Below, in pieces: positions 56,241 to 64,000 of a stretch of 64,000 nucleotides of DNA; positions within the stretch are counted from its first letter, which is position 1; the number at the start of each line of letters is the position of its first letter. The notes under the pieces are model-generated. The model did not search any database. It saw only the letters and a program-made list of their open reading frames with translations, and was not told the DNA's origin. The stretch is from Herminiimonas fonticola. Its GTDB lineage: Bacteria > Pseudomonadota > Gammaproteobacteria > Burkholderiales > Burkholderiaceae_D. Location: NCBI RefSeq assembly GCF_003293745.1, contig NZ_PTLZ01000001.1:682001-746000 (forward strand), written 5' to 3'. The translations under genes and the position numbers were made by a program.

Positions 56241-56315
56241 GGTAACGCAAGGTATCTGTTCGGCGTGCGATGGTTCTGATTATGTTGACCGCATCTCTAG
56301 AGAAGTGAGGCAATC

Positions 56316-56819
56316 ATGACTACCAAAATGGCGTTTTTGTTTGTGAGCAGCATGCTGTTTTCGACAGCGTATGCCACGATTATTTATCAGTGGGTTGATG
56401 AAAGCGGACGCACGCAGATTTCTGATACGGTGCCGACACGCTACAAGGATGTCGCAACCAAGGTGGATACCAGTGCGTCGCACGTGAGTGAAAAGCAGAG
56501 ACAGGAAGCGCTGGAGCGTGTCGCCAGAGAGAAAAAACAAGTGGAGGCGGCCAACAGGGCGAGGGCTGCTGCTGCCGCTGCTGCAAAGGCTGCTGAGCAG
56601 CCTTTGGAACCAAAAAGTGCAGCTCCCGTAATCGACAGCAAGACCGCCGATTGCGAGCAATTGATGCGCGCATACCGGGAAAGCCAGGAATGCTTCGCTC
56701 CTTTCATGCGGGTCGAAGGCGGTACGCGGGAAGAAGCCTACAAATACTGCACGCCCGTCGCCGATCCTTCGAGCCAATGCAGTGCGCCGGGTGAATTGCC
56801 GGATCGCATCAATCGATGA
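56316..56819 (+). CDS. DUF4124 domain protein, secreted
   Basis: 167 residues. Signal peptide KMAFLFVSSMLFSTAYA. DUF4124 motif IYQWVDESGRTQISDTVP right after it, then an Ala/Lys/Glu-rich coiled coil (~60-100) and a C-terminal part with four Cys (DCEQLM, ECFAPF, KYCTP, SQCSAPG) that may form disulfides in the periplasm. Function unknown; common in betaproteobacteria. Confidence 0.85.
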   Translation: MTTKMAFLFVSSMLFSTAYATIIYQWVDESGRTQISDTVPTRYKDVATKVDTSASHVSEKQRQEALERVAREKKQVEAANRARAAAAAAAKAAEQPLEPKSAAPVIDSKTADCEQLMRAYRESQECFAPFMRVEGGTREEAYKYCTPVADPSSQCSAPGELPDRINR

Positions 56820-57068
56820 ACGTATTGTTCGCCTTCGATTTTCCCGGTTTTCTTTGAACTGATACTCAAAAGTCTTTTTCACTTCTCCATCCCATCCCTC
56901 GATTCTTGAGGGGGGCGGCGTATTGACTGTGTCTGGATCAATTTTTGTGGGTTTAGCCGAGATCTAGATTGGATAATCTTTTTTAATCAACGACTTATAC
57001 AATCCGTTTAAAGGTGGAGCAGCAGCTTGATGCGCCGCTAAAGACCCGTAGCGCAAACTATCCCCTAT

Positions 57069-57085
57069 CTTAAGGAAGACTTAAG
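57069..57085 (+). promoter_or_regulatory. PmrA/QseB-type box
   Basis: CTTAAG-GAAGA-CTTAAG, an exact direct repeat with 11-bp period. It matches the known PmrA/QseB recognition sequence (CTTAAG-N5-CTTAAG), located 16 bp before the GTG start of the first gene in an operon that encodes an OmpR-type response regulator. Confidence 0.8.
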
Positions 57086-57101
57086 AATCAATCATTACCC
57101 T

Positions 57102-57836
57102 GTGCCCATTAACCATATTGATGGGCTGGAGATGAAGAACTTAGCAAGAGCAGAATTCCCTCATTCTTTAATACACCGTCGTGACGTCTCGCATAATTTT
57201 TGGCGAGAGTATGGCTTACGGCTGTTTAACGCGCGATATGTGTGGGGAATACTGGCTTCTCTTGGTGTGTTTTTTCTCCTTGTTGCCCTCACGAACGTGA
57301 ACAGGCCTTGGAGTTTTGAATCTTCAATACTTCTTTATCTTCATGCTTACGCCACATCATCTCTCGACAGACTCGCGGTATTAATTTCAGCGTCTGTAGC
57401 GGTCGCAAGCGTTGCCATACTGGTCTATCTGATTTATCGCCGTTCCTGGCGTGTGACTGCTTTCTTGCTGGCAAGTACCGCCGGCGTTGAAGTAATTACG
57501 CGCATTGCTAAAGTTTTTTTTCACCATAGTCGTCCTCAACTGTGGGATGTCATTTCACATCAAACATCGTTCGCTTTTCCTAGTGGTCATGCGACGCAAT
57601 CCATGGCGCTTGTCCTTGCCTTGATCGTCATTTTTTATTCTCGGCCTCACAGACTCGTACAAATTTTAGCCGGCGCATTGTTCATTATCGTGGTGGCGTT
57701 TTCTCGTATGTATCTAGGGCTGCATTTCCCGACTGATATTTTGGCTGGATGGGCTCTGGCGATGGCCTGGGTGTGCATGCTTGCTTTGATCTTCAAGAAA
57801 GCTGAACCCGCCTTAGGGATGGGGAGAGCGATTTGA
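57102..57836 (+). CDS. PAP2-family phosphatase
   Basis: 244 residues from GTG 57102; ATG 57132 (234 residues) is an equally possible start, and neither has a clean ribosome-binding site. About six membrane segments. The three PAP2 motifs are complete: KVFFHHSRP, PSGHAT and SRMYLGLHFPTD, giving a lipid-phosphate phosphatase or transferase active site facing the periplasm. It could act on undecaprenyl pyrophosphate, phosphatidylglycerol phosphate or lipid A. First gene of the AT-rich envelope operon, directly behind the PmrA-type box. Confidence 0.88.
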   Translation: MPINHIDGLEMKNLARAEFPHSLIHRRDVSHNFWREYGLRLFNARYVWGILASLGVFFLLVALTNVNRPWSFESSILLYLHAYATSSLDRLAVLISASVAVASVAILVYLIYRRSWRVTAFLLASTAGVEVITRIAKVFFHHSRPQLWDVISHQTSFAFPSGHATQSMALVLALIVIFYSRPHRLVQILAGALFIIVVAFSRMYLGLHFPTDILAGWALAMAWVCMLALIFKKAEPALGMGRAI

Positions 57837-59314
57837 ATACCAAGCAAATGAGCACGGTCAGCATTGGAGGGTTGCCTCTATCCAGATTGGAAGTGACTAC
57901 TGCCACATCTCAGGATTTTTTCCTTTTGACTTTTGTTGTTGCCGCAGTCCTGCTGTTACTGTATCGCCTGTTTTTGATGTGGATACTTCCACTCGCAGAC
58001 ACTACGGAAGCACGATATGGTGAGATTGCCAGATTGACGTTGACGCATGGCTTTTGGCTAATGCCGCATATCGACATGGACACGCCGTTTTTCGCAAAAC
58101 CACCCTTGTCGACTTGGGCGGCATCAGTCTCCATGTTCATCTTTGGCGCCACAGAATTTGCAGCGCGCCTACCTTCACTGTTGGCCGCTATCGTTGCTGC
58201 ATGGACTGCAGTAGCATTTGCATCTGCTTTCAAAATCAAAAAGACCTGGTTGGTATTTCCTGTCATGGCGAGTTGTCCGCTCTTCTTTATCAGTGCGGGT
58301 GCCGTCATGACAGATGCCATACAAATGTGTGTGATCAGCGCTGCGCTCTATTTTGCATGGCGCGTAATTGAACCTGAAACAGAAGCAAATCGAGATGCTC
58401 GTCGCCGTTGGAGGCTCGCATTTTGGACTATGGTTGGCCTTGGTGCGCTTTGCAAGGGGTTGGCTAATTGGGCGCTAATCGGTATGCCATTGATTGCGTA
58501 TGCTGTGATCGCGCGCAAGCCGGTTGAAATGTTCAAGCAGATTTTTGACTGGTTAGGTCTCGCTATTGCGGTCTGCATTTTCATGCCTTGGTACGCTGCT
58601 GCGGAATATTACAATCCCGGTTTTCTGAATTATTTCATCGTCGGCGAACACTTTTCCAGATTTCTGGTTCCGGCGTGGAAGGGCGATCGCTACGGAATCG
58701 CACACGTCCAGCCATTAGGGACGATATGGATTTTCTGGATAGCGGCCATATTTCCCTGGTTGGGTGTATTTGTGTCGCAGCTTTTTGCTTATTTGCGTAA
58801 AAAGTCGGCAAATATCGATGCACTTGAGCGCTTCCTCTGGTGTGCCACATTAACGCCATTGGTGTTCTTCACTTTTGCGCACAATATTATTTGGACATAC
58901 GGTTTGACATCAATAGTGCCGTTTGCCGTTCTCGTCGTGCGCTGGATGGAAAATGCGTCAAGCAAGACGTTTCGATTTGCAAGTATGGGAGTGTTTGCAT
59001 TCGCCATCGTTTCGGTGCTGTGTGGCTCACTGATCATTAAAAATGTGAACGGCAATTCTGACCGAGAGCTGGTATCTACATTCAATAAGCAAACGAACGG
59101 TGTGACACCTCTTGTGTATCGAACGAAGCCCTGGTATTCATCGAGCTTCTATACGCATGGAAACTTCACTTACCAACCTGATCAATCAAAGGATGCGCCA
59201 CAAAATGCCGGCAACGACCGTATCTTTGAAGTTGTTGATAATAGTAGTGTCGGTAGCAATAAGATTTACTTTCACGGTACCAGACATTCTTTGGTCTTGG
59301 AAAGTCGAAATTAA
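57833..59314 (+). CDS. ArnT-like GT39/GT83 membrane glycosyltransferase
   Basis: 493 residues from a TTG that overlaps the upstream stop and has GGGGAGAG 6-7 bp before it. Roughly ten to twelve membrane helices. The first periplasmic loop has ADTTEARYGEIARLTLTHGFW (Asp/Glu acceptor-site motif of ArnT) and DTPFFAKPPLSTWAASV, both typical of lipid A aminoarabinose transferase and other PMT-like enzymes. It should move a sugar from undecaprenyl phosphate to lipid A or another envelope acceptor. The arnBCADEF sugar genes are not in the window, so the donor sugar is unknown. Somewhat shorter than E. coli ArnT (550). Confidence 0.85.
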   Translation: MNTKQMSTVSIGGLPLSRLEVTTATSQDFFLLTFVVAAVLLLLYRLFLMWILPLADTTEARYGEIARLTLTHGFWLMPHIDMDTPFFAKPPLSTWAASVSMFIFGATEFAARLPSLLAAIVAAWTAVAFASAFKIKKTWLVFPVMASCPLFFISAGAVMTDAIQMCVISAALYFAWRVIEPETEANRDARRRWRLAFWTMVGLGALCKGLANWALIGMPLIAYAVIARKPVEMFKQIFDWLGLAIAVCIFMPWYAAAEYYNPGFLNYFIVGEHFSRFLVPAWKGDRYGIAHVQPLGTIWIFWIAAIFPWLGVFVSQLFAYLRKKSANIDALERFLWCATLTPLVFFTFAHNIIWTYGLTSIVPFAVLVVRWMENASSKTFRFASMGVFAFAIVSVLCGSLIIKNVNGNSDRELVSTFNKQTNGVTPLVYRTKPWYSSSFYTHGNFTYQPDQSKDAPQNAGNDRIFEVVDNSSVGSNKIYFHGTRHSLVLESRN

Positions 59315-60108
59315 TGAGTGTTTTGCATAGTCAGTCCGGAATGTCGGCAGATCAATGTAATATCCTCAACTTTAACGTCAGATATAAAGTGAAGACAAAA
59401 ACGTATCGCGATTTTTTCATTCTGAACGTTATAGCCTTATCGATCTCTGGCGTAATTTTCATCTGGCTGGCACGCGACGGCGCCCTTGATTTTTGGATTA
59501 CGGGACATTTTTTTGATGTCAAAAATCATATTTTTCCATTTGAAAATTCATCGCTTCTTGAAAATATCGGCCATACCTTTCTTAAGGATTTGACAGCTTT
59601 TTTCTTGATAATTGGAATAGTGCTGTCGATTCTTGGTTTCTGGAACTCTTCTCTGCGTTCTTTGCGAAGGCCATTGATCAGCTTCTGTGTAATGGCAGGT
59701 GCGTCAGCACTGTTCATTTCCTTTTTAAAAGCTACCAGTATTCACGCATGCCCTTGGGATATTGAGATGTACGGGGGGCATCTGCCCTGGCTTCCTTTGT
59801 TTACTCAACTCACGACACATATTGTCCCTGGACATTGCTGGCCAGGCGGGCATGCATCGGGCGGTTTTGCCCTCGTTGCCGGTTATTTTTCTTTTAAAGA
59901 AGACAGGCCTGCCTGGGCACGCATGTTCTTGATCACTGGCTTGGTATTTGGCTTCGTGATGGGCTTCGTACAGATAGTTAGAGGAGCACATTTTCTTTCG
60001 CATAACTTGTGGACCTTATGGCTGGTATGGGCACTCTGTTTTGTACTGGATGGCCTTATTCGATACATCTCTTTAAAAGTCCCAAAACGCCAGTTTTGCT
60101 ACCCATAA
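59314..60108 (+). CDS. Membrane-associated PAP2-superfamily phosphatase
   Basis: 264 residues, about six membrane segments. Motifs differ from the first PAP2 gene: KATSIHACPWDIEMYGG in place of K-x6-RP, CWPGGHASGGFAL for PSGH, and RGAHFLSHNLWTLW for the third. This is the CPWD-(L/I)-x-x-(Y/F)-GG subgroup found near lipid A modification and kinase genes. Likely removes a phosphate from lipid A or a lipid-linked intermediate. Its start shares one base with the upstream stop, so it is coupled to the glycosyltransferase. Confidence 0.85.
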   Translation: MSVLHSQSGMSADQCNILNFNVRYKVKTKTYRDFFILNVIALSISGVIFIWLARDGALDFWITGHFFDVKNHIFPFENSSLLENIGHTFLKDLTAFFLIIGIVLSILGFWNSSLRSLRRPLISFCVMAGASALFISFLKATSIHACPWDIEMYGGHLPWLPLFTQLTTHIVPGHCWPGGHASGGFALVAGYFSFKEDRPAWARMFLITGLVFGFVMGFVQIVRGAHFLSHNLWTLWLVWALCFVLDGLIRYISLKVPKRQFCYP

Positions 60109-60110
60109 GC

Positions 60111-60127
60111 CTTCACTTCTTCTTAAC
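60111..60127 (+). promoter_or_regulatory. Degenerate PmrA/QseB-type box before the response regulator gene
   Basis: CTTCAC-TTCTT-CTTAAC, the same 11-bp period as the perfect box at 57069 but with three mismatches over 12 bases. Lies 61 bp before the regulator ATG, where autoregulation could act. Confidence 0.45.
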
Positions 60128-60188
60128 GCTGCGTCACATAAATTCTCTGCTTGATTTCATCACATTTGTGGTGGCAAGAAAGTGATGC

Positions 60189-60851
60189 ATGCGAGTTCTG
60201 TTGATTGAAGATGATCCGATGGTAGGTGAAAGCCTGGAAGAAGGCTTGCGCAAGGAACATCATGCCGTCGATTGGGTGCGCGACGGGAAAATGGCGGAGG
60301 TCGCCATTCTTAATCACGATTATGAAATCTTGTTGTTGGACTTGGGTTTGCCTGGCAAACCAGGTCTGGACGTATTGTCAAATTATCGGCGAAGAGGTGG
60401 CGATGCCGCGGTTCTCATCATCAGTGCCCGGAATGAAAAAAATGATCGCGTCAATGGCTTGGACAGCGGGGCAGATGATTATTTAGCCAAGCCTTTCGAG
60501 CTGGATGAACTGTTTGCCAGAATTCGGGCGATCGCAAGACGTCGGTCTGGGCGCGCAGCCGCAGAACTAAATCATCAAGGCTTATCAATTAACCCTGCGA
60601 CCCATCAAGCAGTGTTCAACGGAAATTCAATCAATCTTTCTGCAAGAGAGTTCTCTTTGCTGATGGCCTTATTGGCCACACCCGGCCGTGTTCTGTCCAA
60701 AATGCAATTGGAAGAGCGCTTATATGGATGGGCAGAGGAAATCGAGAGTAATACAGTCGAGGTGTATGTACATAATCTTCGTAAAAAGCTCGGTACAGAC
60801 TTTATAAAGAATGTCCGGGGCGTTGGGTACATGATCGGAGGCGGCCGGTGA
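60189..60851 (+). CDS. OmpR-family response regulator (PmrA/QseB-like)
   Basis: 220 residues. Receiver domain: RVLLIEDDPMVGESL, phospho-acceptor Asp51 in LLLDLGLPG, IISARN and the conserved Lys in AKPFE. Winged-helix effector domain (~125-220) with LSAREFSLLMALLATPGRVLSK and NTVEVYVHNLRKKLG. Length and wording are those of PmrA/QseB. The kinase gene overlaps its stop by 4 bp. The CTTAAG-type boxes upstream of the operon are the expected target. Confidence 0.93.
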   Translation: MRVLLIEDDPMVGESLEEGLRKEHHAVDWVRDGKMAEVAILNHDYEILLLDLGLPGKPGLDVLSNYRRRGGDAAVLIISARNEKNDRVNGLDSGADDYLAKPFELDELFARIRAIARRRSGRAAAELNHQGLSINPATHQAVFNGNSINLSAREFSLLMALLATPGRVLSKMQLEERLYGWAEEIESNTVEVYVHNLRKKLGTDFIKNVRGVGYMIGGGR

Positions 60852-62224
60852 GAACAATACGACAGCAGCTTTTAATCTACTTGTTCGGCGGTATGGTGTC
60901 CGCGACGATTATTGCGAGTATTGCTACTTACATCGAAGTCCGTATCGAAACTAATGAGCTTTTCGACTATCAGCTAAGGCAAATTGCAGCAGCGCTTCCA
61001 GACGAAATTGAAGCTGGGCATAATTTACCCGTTGGTGACGAGGCCGATGAAGAAGTTGCTGTTCAGGTTTGGGATAAGAACGGCAAGCTTCTTTTTACAT
61101 CCGGGCCGACAGCGAATGTCCCGTACACAAGACAACTTGGTTTTATATCGATTGCGGTCGATGGGGTAGGGTGGCGACTCTATACGGAAAACGATCATGG
61201 CCGCACGATTCAAATTGCACAGCCAAAAGTAGTTCGCAGAGAGCTGGCTACTGCCATGGCTATCAAGGCGTTAATTCCGTTTATCCTTTTGATACCCATC
61301 CTGACTTTTTTGATTTGGTATGTTGTCGGTAGAAGCATGCAGCCGCTTCGCAGTCTTGCCCTTGCTGTCGAAAGTAGATCTCCAGATTTGCTGGATGCCT
61401 TGCCTGATGATCGCTATTCTCCGGAATTGCATCCCATAGTGACGGCCTTGAATTCACTTCTGGCGCGTCTGGGTCAGACACTTGAGATTCAACGCGCCTT
61501 TATTGCTGATGCCGCGCATGAATTACGAACCCCGCTTACAGCTTTAAAGCTTCAACTCCGTTTGGTCGAGAAGGAAGGCGACAACGAAATGATGGCGATT
61601 GGATTTAAAAAACTGCATGAGCGTTTAAATCGCGCTACGCATGTGGTTGAGCAATTGTTGACGTTGGCGCTGCATGAGAAATTGAATCCTCTATGTGGTT
61701 TAAAGAAACTTGATCCGGAAAAATTGATAGTTGATGTAGTTTCTGACCATGCTCTGCAGGCTGAAAACAAGGGAATTGATCTTGGTGTTTTAAGTGGAAA
61801 TAACGATCACTTGCAATATATTGCTGGCGATGAAGATAGCTTGCGGATCATGCTAGGCAACCTTGTGGATAATGCCGTGCGCTATACCCCTGAAGGAGGG
61901 CGGGTTGATGTTGCCTTTCATGCAGATGGAAATATCGGCCAGATAACAATCTCGGACGATGGTCCTGGTATTCCAGTTTCAGATCGAGCGCGCGTATTTG
62001 ATAGATTTTATCGTCGCGAGGGTACGGGAGAAATGGGTAGCGGACTTGGCCTCTTTATTGCAAAAACCATAGCCGATCAGCATCGGGCAAAGATAGAACT
62101 GGGCGATGGAAAATTGGGTGGACTCATGGTGACAGTTAGCTTCAAATTGATCACAGAGCCTGCTCAATTGTCGATTGAGAAACCGTCTTCGAGCAAAGAG
62201 GTTTTGAGTCGCGTCTCAATTTAA
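60848..62224 (+). CDS. Sensor histidine kinase (PmrB/QseC-like)
   Basis: 458 residues from a GTG that overlaps the regulator stop. Two membrane segments (~8-28 and ~140-162) enclose a ~110-residue periplasmic sensor of the 2CSK-N type (VRIETNELFDYQLRQIAAAL ... acidic GDEADEE ... GVGWRLYTENDHGRTIQIAQ). HAMP-like linker, H-box FIADAAHELRTPLTALKLQL with the phosphorylated His, N-box MLGNLVDNAVRYTP, G1 ISDDGPGIP and G2 GSGLGLFIAK. The acidic patch could bind Fe3+, Mg2+ or cationic peptides as in PmrB; the signal is inferred. Confidence 0.93.
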   Translation: MRTIRQQLLIYLFGGMVSATIIASIATYIEVRIETNELFDYQLRQIAAALPDEIEAGHNLPVGDEADEEVAVQVWDKNGKLLFTSGPTANVPYTRQLGFISIAVDGVGWRLYTENDHGRTIQIAQPKVVRRELATAMAIKALIPFILLIPILTFLIWYVVGRSMQPLRSLALAVESRSPDLLDALPDDRYSPELHPIVTALNSLLARLGQTLEIQRAFIADAAHELRTPLTALKLQLRLVEKEGDNEMMAIGFKKLHERLNRATHVVEQLLTLALHEKLNPLCGLKKLDPEKLIVDVVSDHALQAENKGIDLGVLSGNNDHLQYIAGDEDSLRIMLGNLVDNAVRYTPEGGRVDVAFHADGNIGQITISDDGPGIPVSDRARVFDRFYRREGTGEMGSGLGLFIAKTIADQHRAKIELGDGKLGGLMVTVSFKLITEPAQLSIEKPSSSKEVLSRVSI

Positions 62225-62714
62225 TGATTGATAGACATCAAAAGCCAACTGTTTGGCCCTTGTTCGGTTTTTGATGCGACTCAACAGATGAGACTTTCTT
62301 TTGTTTAAAGCGCGCTCCTCGCATCCAACGTAGAGATATCGTGCTTCTTGCGGGAAGCCATAAGCCCATCCCGTACTCTGCCATCAGTTGATTTATCACC
62401 ATCCGTGTCTTGTCTTGTAACGATAGCGTTGTCGCAGAGACGCTCATCCAGAACAAGGTCGCTTGTGTATGTGGCCATCAAAAGGTCAGAAGTACCCATA
62501 TACAAAGTCAGACCTATGTCGAATCCCACAAATTTTAAATACAGTAAAAATTCGTTTTACTGCATAAACACATGTGTTTATCTGATGTGCCACTTTCACT
62601 ATCAATCATAAGTGCTTAATTCTTAGGGTTATTTAACAAACGTGTTGCATCAATGTAATGCGCTAAGTCATTGACTTCATTGAAAAAATTAGTGTTTTCG
62701 CCCCTGAATTTCGC
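62225..62714. other. Non-coding stretch between the sensor kinase and mraZ promoter
   Basis: About 490 bp without a convincing gene. An imperfect hairpin (CATCAAAA / TTTTGATG enclosing GCCAA / TTGGC) at 62236-62276 lies just after the kinase stop and may end the operon weakly. The segment 62305-62529 keeps an open frame on the minus strand from a GTG without ribosome-binding site; it may be decayed sequence. The last 200 bp are AT-rich. Confidence 0.6.
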
Positions 62715-62743
62715 TTGACCGACCTTGGTGCATCCTCTAAAGT
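62715..62743 (+). promoter_or_regulatory. Predicted mraZ/dcw promoter
   Basis: TTGACC, 17-bp spacer, TAAAGT. Four of six bases match in the -10 and five of six in the -35. Transcription would start near 62750, inside the MraZ repeat array. Confidence 0.6.
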
Positions 62744-62777
62744 GGGCGTCAGTGTGAAAAAGTGTTTATTTGTGGGA
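62743..62777 (+). promoter_or_regulatory. MraZ operator: four TG(G/T)(G/T)N repeats with 10-bp period
   Basis: TGGGC at 62743, TGTGA at 62753, TGTTT at 62763 and TGGGA at 62773, each separated by exactly 5 bp. E. coli MraZ binds three TGGGN repeats with 5-bp spacers upstream of mraZ. Here the outer repeats are perfect and the inner two are degenerate. Confidence 0.8.
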
Positions 62778-62839
62778 ATTTTTAATTGCAAATAAAACGC
62801 AAATCACCATGCAACGCATACTAAAAAAGGAAATTCAGG

Positions 62840-63268
62840 GTGTTTCAAGGCGCGTCTTCTCTCAATCTCGATGCTAAAGGCCGGATGACTATTCCAGCCC
62901 GGCATCGTGACGCAGTGCTTTTGCAGTGCGAGGGCCGCATCACCCTGACCAAACATCCTGACGGTTGTTTGCTTCTCTTCCCGCGTCCCGTGTGGGAAAT
63001 GCGCCGCGAAGAGATTGCCAAATGGCCGATTTCCGCGCGCGCCTGGCAGCGCATCTTTCTCGGTAATGCTTTCGATGTCGACTTCGACAGTGCCGGTCGC
63101 ATCCTGATCGCGCCTGAGCTGCGTACTGCAGCCGGCCTGACGCGTGACGTGATGATGATGGGCATGGGTAGCCATTTTGAAATCTGGGACGCGGCCAAGC
63201 TGGGCGAGAGCGAGTCGAATGCGATCGCTGCGGGCATGCCCGATGTATTAAACGATTTTTCTTTCTGA
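62840..63268 (+). CDS. mraZ: Transcriptional regulator MraZ
   Basis: 142 residues from a GTG with AAGGAAATTCAGG before it. Two SpoVT/AbrB-like repeats, each with the DxKGR-type motif: [16 protein letters not shown] (~8-23) and [16 protein letters not shown] (~78-93). Forms a ring-shaped oligomer that represses its own dcw operon. The divergent-free upstream region holds its operator. rsmH begins 7 bp after the stop. Confidence 0.96.
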   Translation: MFQGASSLNLDAKGRMTIPARHRDAVLLQCEGRITLTKHPDGCLLLFPRPVWEMRREEIAKWPISARAWQRIFLGNAFDVDFDSAGRILIAPELRTAAGLTRDVMMMGMGSHFEIWDAAKLGESESNAIAAGMPDVLNDFSF

Positions 63269-63275
63269 CGCCGTG

Positions 63276-64000
63276 ATGAATGTAGAAGCGGTGCAGCAAT
63301 ACCAGCACCGGACCGTGTTGCTGGATGAGGCGGTGGACGCGCTGGCGCTGAACGGCGAGCGAGCAGATGGTATCTACGTCGACGGTACCTTCGGGCGTGG
63401 TGGTCATAGCCGTTTGATTCTGCAGCGTTTGGGTGCTGGTGGTCGTTTGCTGGCATTCGACAAGGATACGCAGGCGATTGCGAACGCAGCGACGATCAAT
63501 GATGCGCGCTTCGATATTGCTCACGATAGTTTTGCAACCTTGGGTGATGCACTGGCAAGTCGCGGTATCAAGCAGGTGAATGGGGTGTTGCTGGATCTGG
63601 GAATTTCGTCACCGCAAGTTGATGATGCTGCACGTGGTTTCAGCTTTCGTACAGACGGGCCTCTCGACATGCGTATGGATACGACGCGAGGCATTTCAGC
63701 AGCAGAGTGGCTGGCAACAGAAACCGAACAAAAAATCGAGAAAGTGATACGTGAATATGGGGAAGAACGGTTTGCTTTTCAGATTGCAAAGGCGATTGCT
63801 GCTCGCAGGGCAGTCGAACCAATTTCAAGCACACGACAGCTTGCCGAGATCGTGGCACGCACCGTTAAAACCCGCGAGAAAGGCAAGGACCCGGCCACTC
63901 GCACCTTTCAGGCTATCCGGATTTTCATCAATAAAGAGCTTGAAGAACTCGAAGTAGTTTTAAGCGAAGCGTATCGACATTTGGCTCCTCACGGGAGATT
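63276..64000 (+). CDS. rsmH: 16S rRNA (cytosine1402-N4)-methyltransferase, 5' part
   Basis: Truncated by the window end; about 241 residues visible, open to the last base. [13 protein letters not shown] near the start, [18 protein letters not shown] (SAM loop), [23 protein letters not shown] and GPLDMRMD are the RsmH/MraW hallmarks. GTG at 63273 is an alternative start one codon upstream. Second gene of the division and cell-wall cluster. Confidence 0.96.
   Translation, partial: MNVEAVQQYQHRTVLLDEAVDALALNGERADGIYVDGTFGRGGHSRLILQRLGAGGRLLAFDKDTQAIANAATINDARFDIAHDSFATLGDALASRGIKQVNGVLLDLGISSPQVDDAARGFSFRTDGPLDMRMDTTRGISAAEWLATETEQKIEKVIREYGEERFAFQIAKAIAARRAVEPISSTRQLAEIVARTVKTREKGKDPATRTFQAIRIFINKELEELEVVLSEAYRHLAPHGR

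Noticed and set aside
62305-62529. Minus-strand open frame of 74 codons before mraZ
   Set aside because: GTG start without ribosome-binding site and no similarity recognised. Composition is reasonable, so a decayed or very small gene cannot be fully excluded.

Overview
The window reads as ordinary chromosome of a betaproteobacterium. It is most likely Burkholderiales and close to Oxalobacteraceae (Herminiimonas/Janthinobacterium-like). This is inferred from the ubiE-ubiJ-ubiB block, the RNase P RNA type, an AspRS with the two non-discriminating signature residues, a full-length formyl-CoA transferase (frc), LrgAB, and the mraZ-rsmH start of the dcw cluster at the right edge. No transposase, integrase, CRISPR array, tRNA or rRNA gene was seen.

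Layout. 1-10.9 kb: an aryl-polyene (xanthomonadin-like) pigment locus. A polysaccharide deacetylase end and two ketosynthase-type genes lie on the plus strand. A chorismatase of the FkbO/Hyg5/XanB2 type lies on the minus strand, with a divergent alpha/beta hydrolase. A tightly overlapping minus-strand operon follows, ACP - acyl/AMP ligase - dehydratase - LolA-like - MMPL exporter - dehydratase - ketoreductase. 11-18.3 kb: queF, ilvA, a YqaA-like membrane protein and a 1332-residue FAD/Fe-S oxidoreductase. 18.3-23.3 kb: HIT protein, DUF971 protein and the ubiquinone genes ubiE, ubiJ and ubiB, with a Tim44-like gene among them. 23.4-28 kb: an unknown membrane protein, then a four-gene polyamine ABC transporter. 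28-36 kb: FmdB-like protein, DUF502 protein, aspS, nudB, an EEP nuclease/phosphatase, clsB, an MFS pump and an S4/Hsp15 protein. 36-41.8 kb: a fatty-acid beta-oxidation set (acyl-CoA dehydrogenase, fused hydroxyacyl-CoA dehydrogenase/enoyl-CoA hydratase, thiolase). 41.8-49.3 kb: an unknown 234-aa protein, frc flanked by two GlxA-type AraC regulators, an M24 peptidase, lrgAB and a TM2 protein. 49.3-53 kb: two multiheme cytochromes c and a MocR/PdxR-type regulator. 53.1-53.5 kb: rnpB. 53.6-56.8 kb: LysR regulator and divergent NmrA-like reductase, a VOC protein, a DUF3096 mini-protein and a DUF4124 protein. 57-62.2 kb: an AT-richer envelope-modification operon (PAP2 phosphatase, ArnT-like glycosyltransferase, second PAP2 phosphatase, response regulator, sensor kinase). 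62.7 kb to the end: mraZ and the start of rsmH.

The most notable signals are regulatory or concern gene combinations. A perfect PmrA/QseB-type box (CTTAAG-N5-CTTAAG) lies 16 bp before the first start codon of the envelope operon, and a degenerate copy with the same 11-bp period lies before the response regulator gene. This suggests a self-contained, autoregulated lipid-A/undecaprenyl-phosphate remodelling module. Four TG(G/T)(G/T)N repeats with exact 10-bp period form a clear MraZ operator on the mraZ promoter. The aryl-polyene locus carries its own chorismatase, which points to starter supply from chorismate. I did not find a clearly unprecedented multi-gene system. The genes I could not name are at 23400-23996 and 41847-42551.
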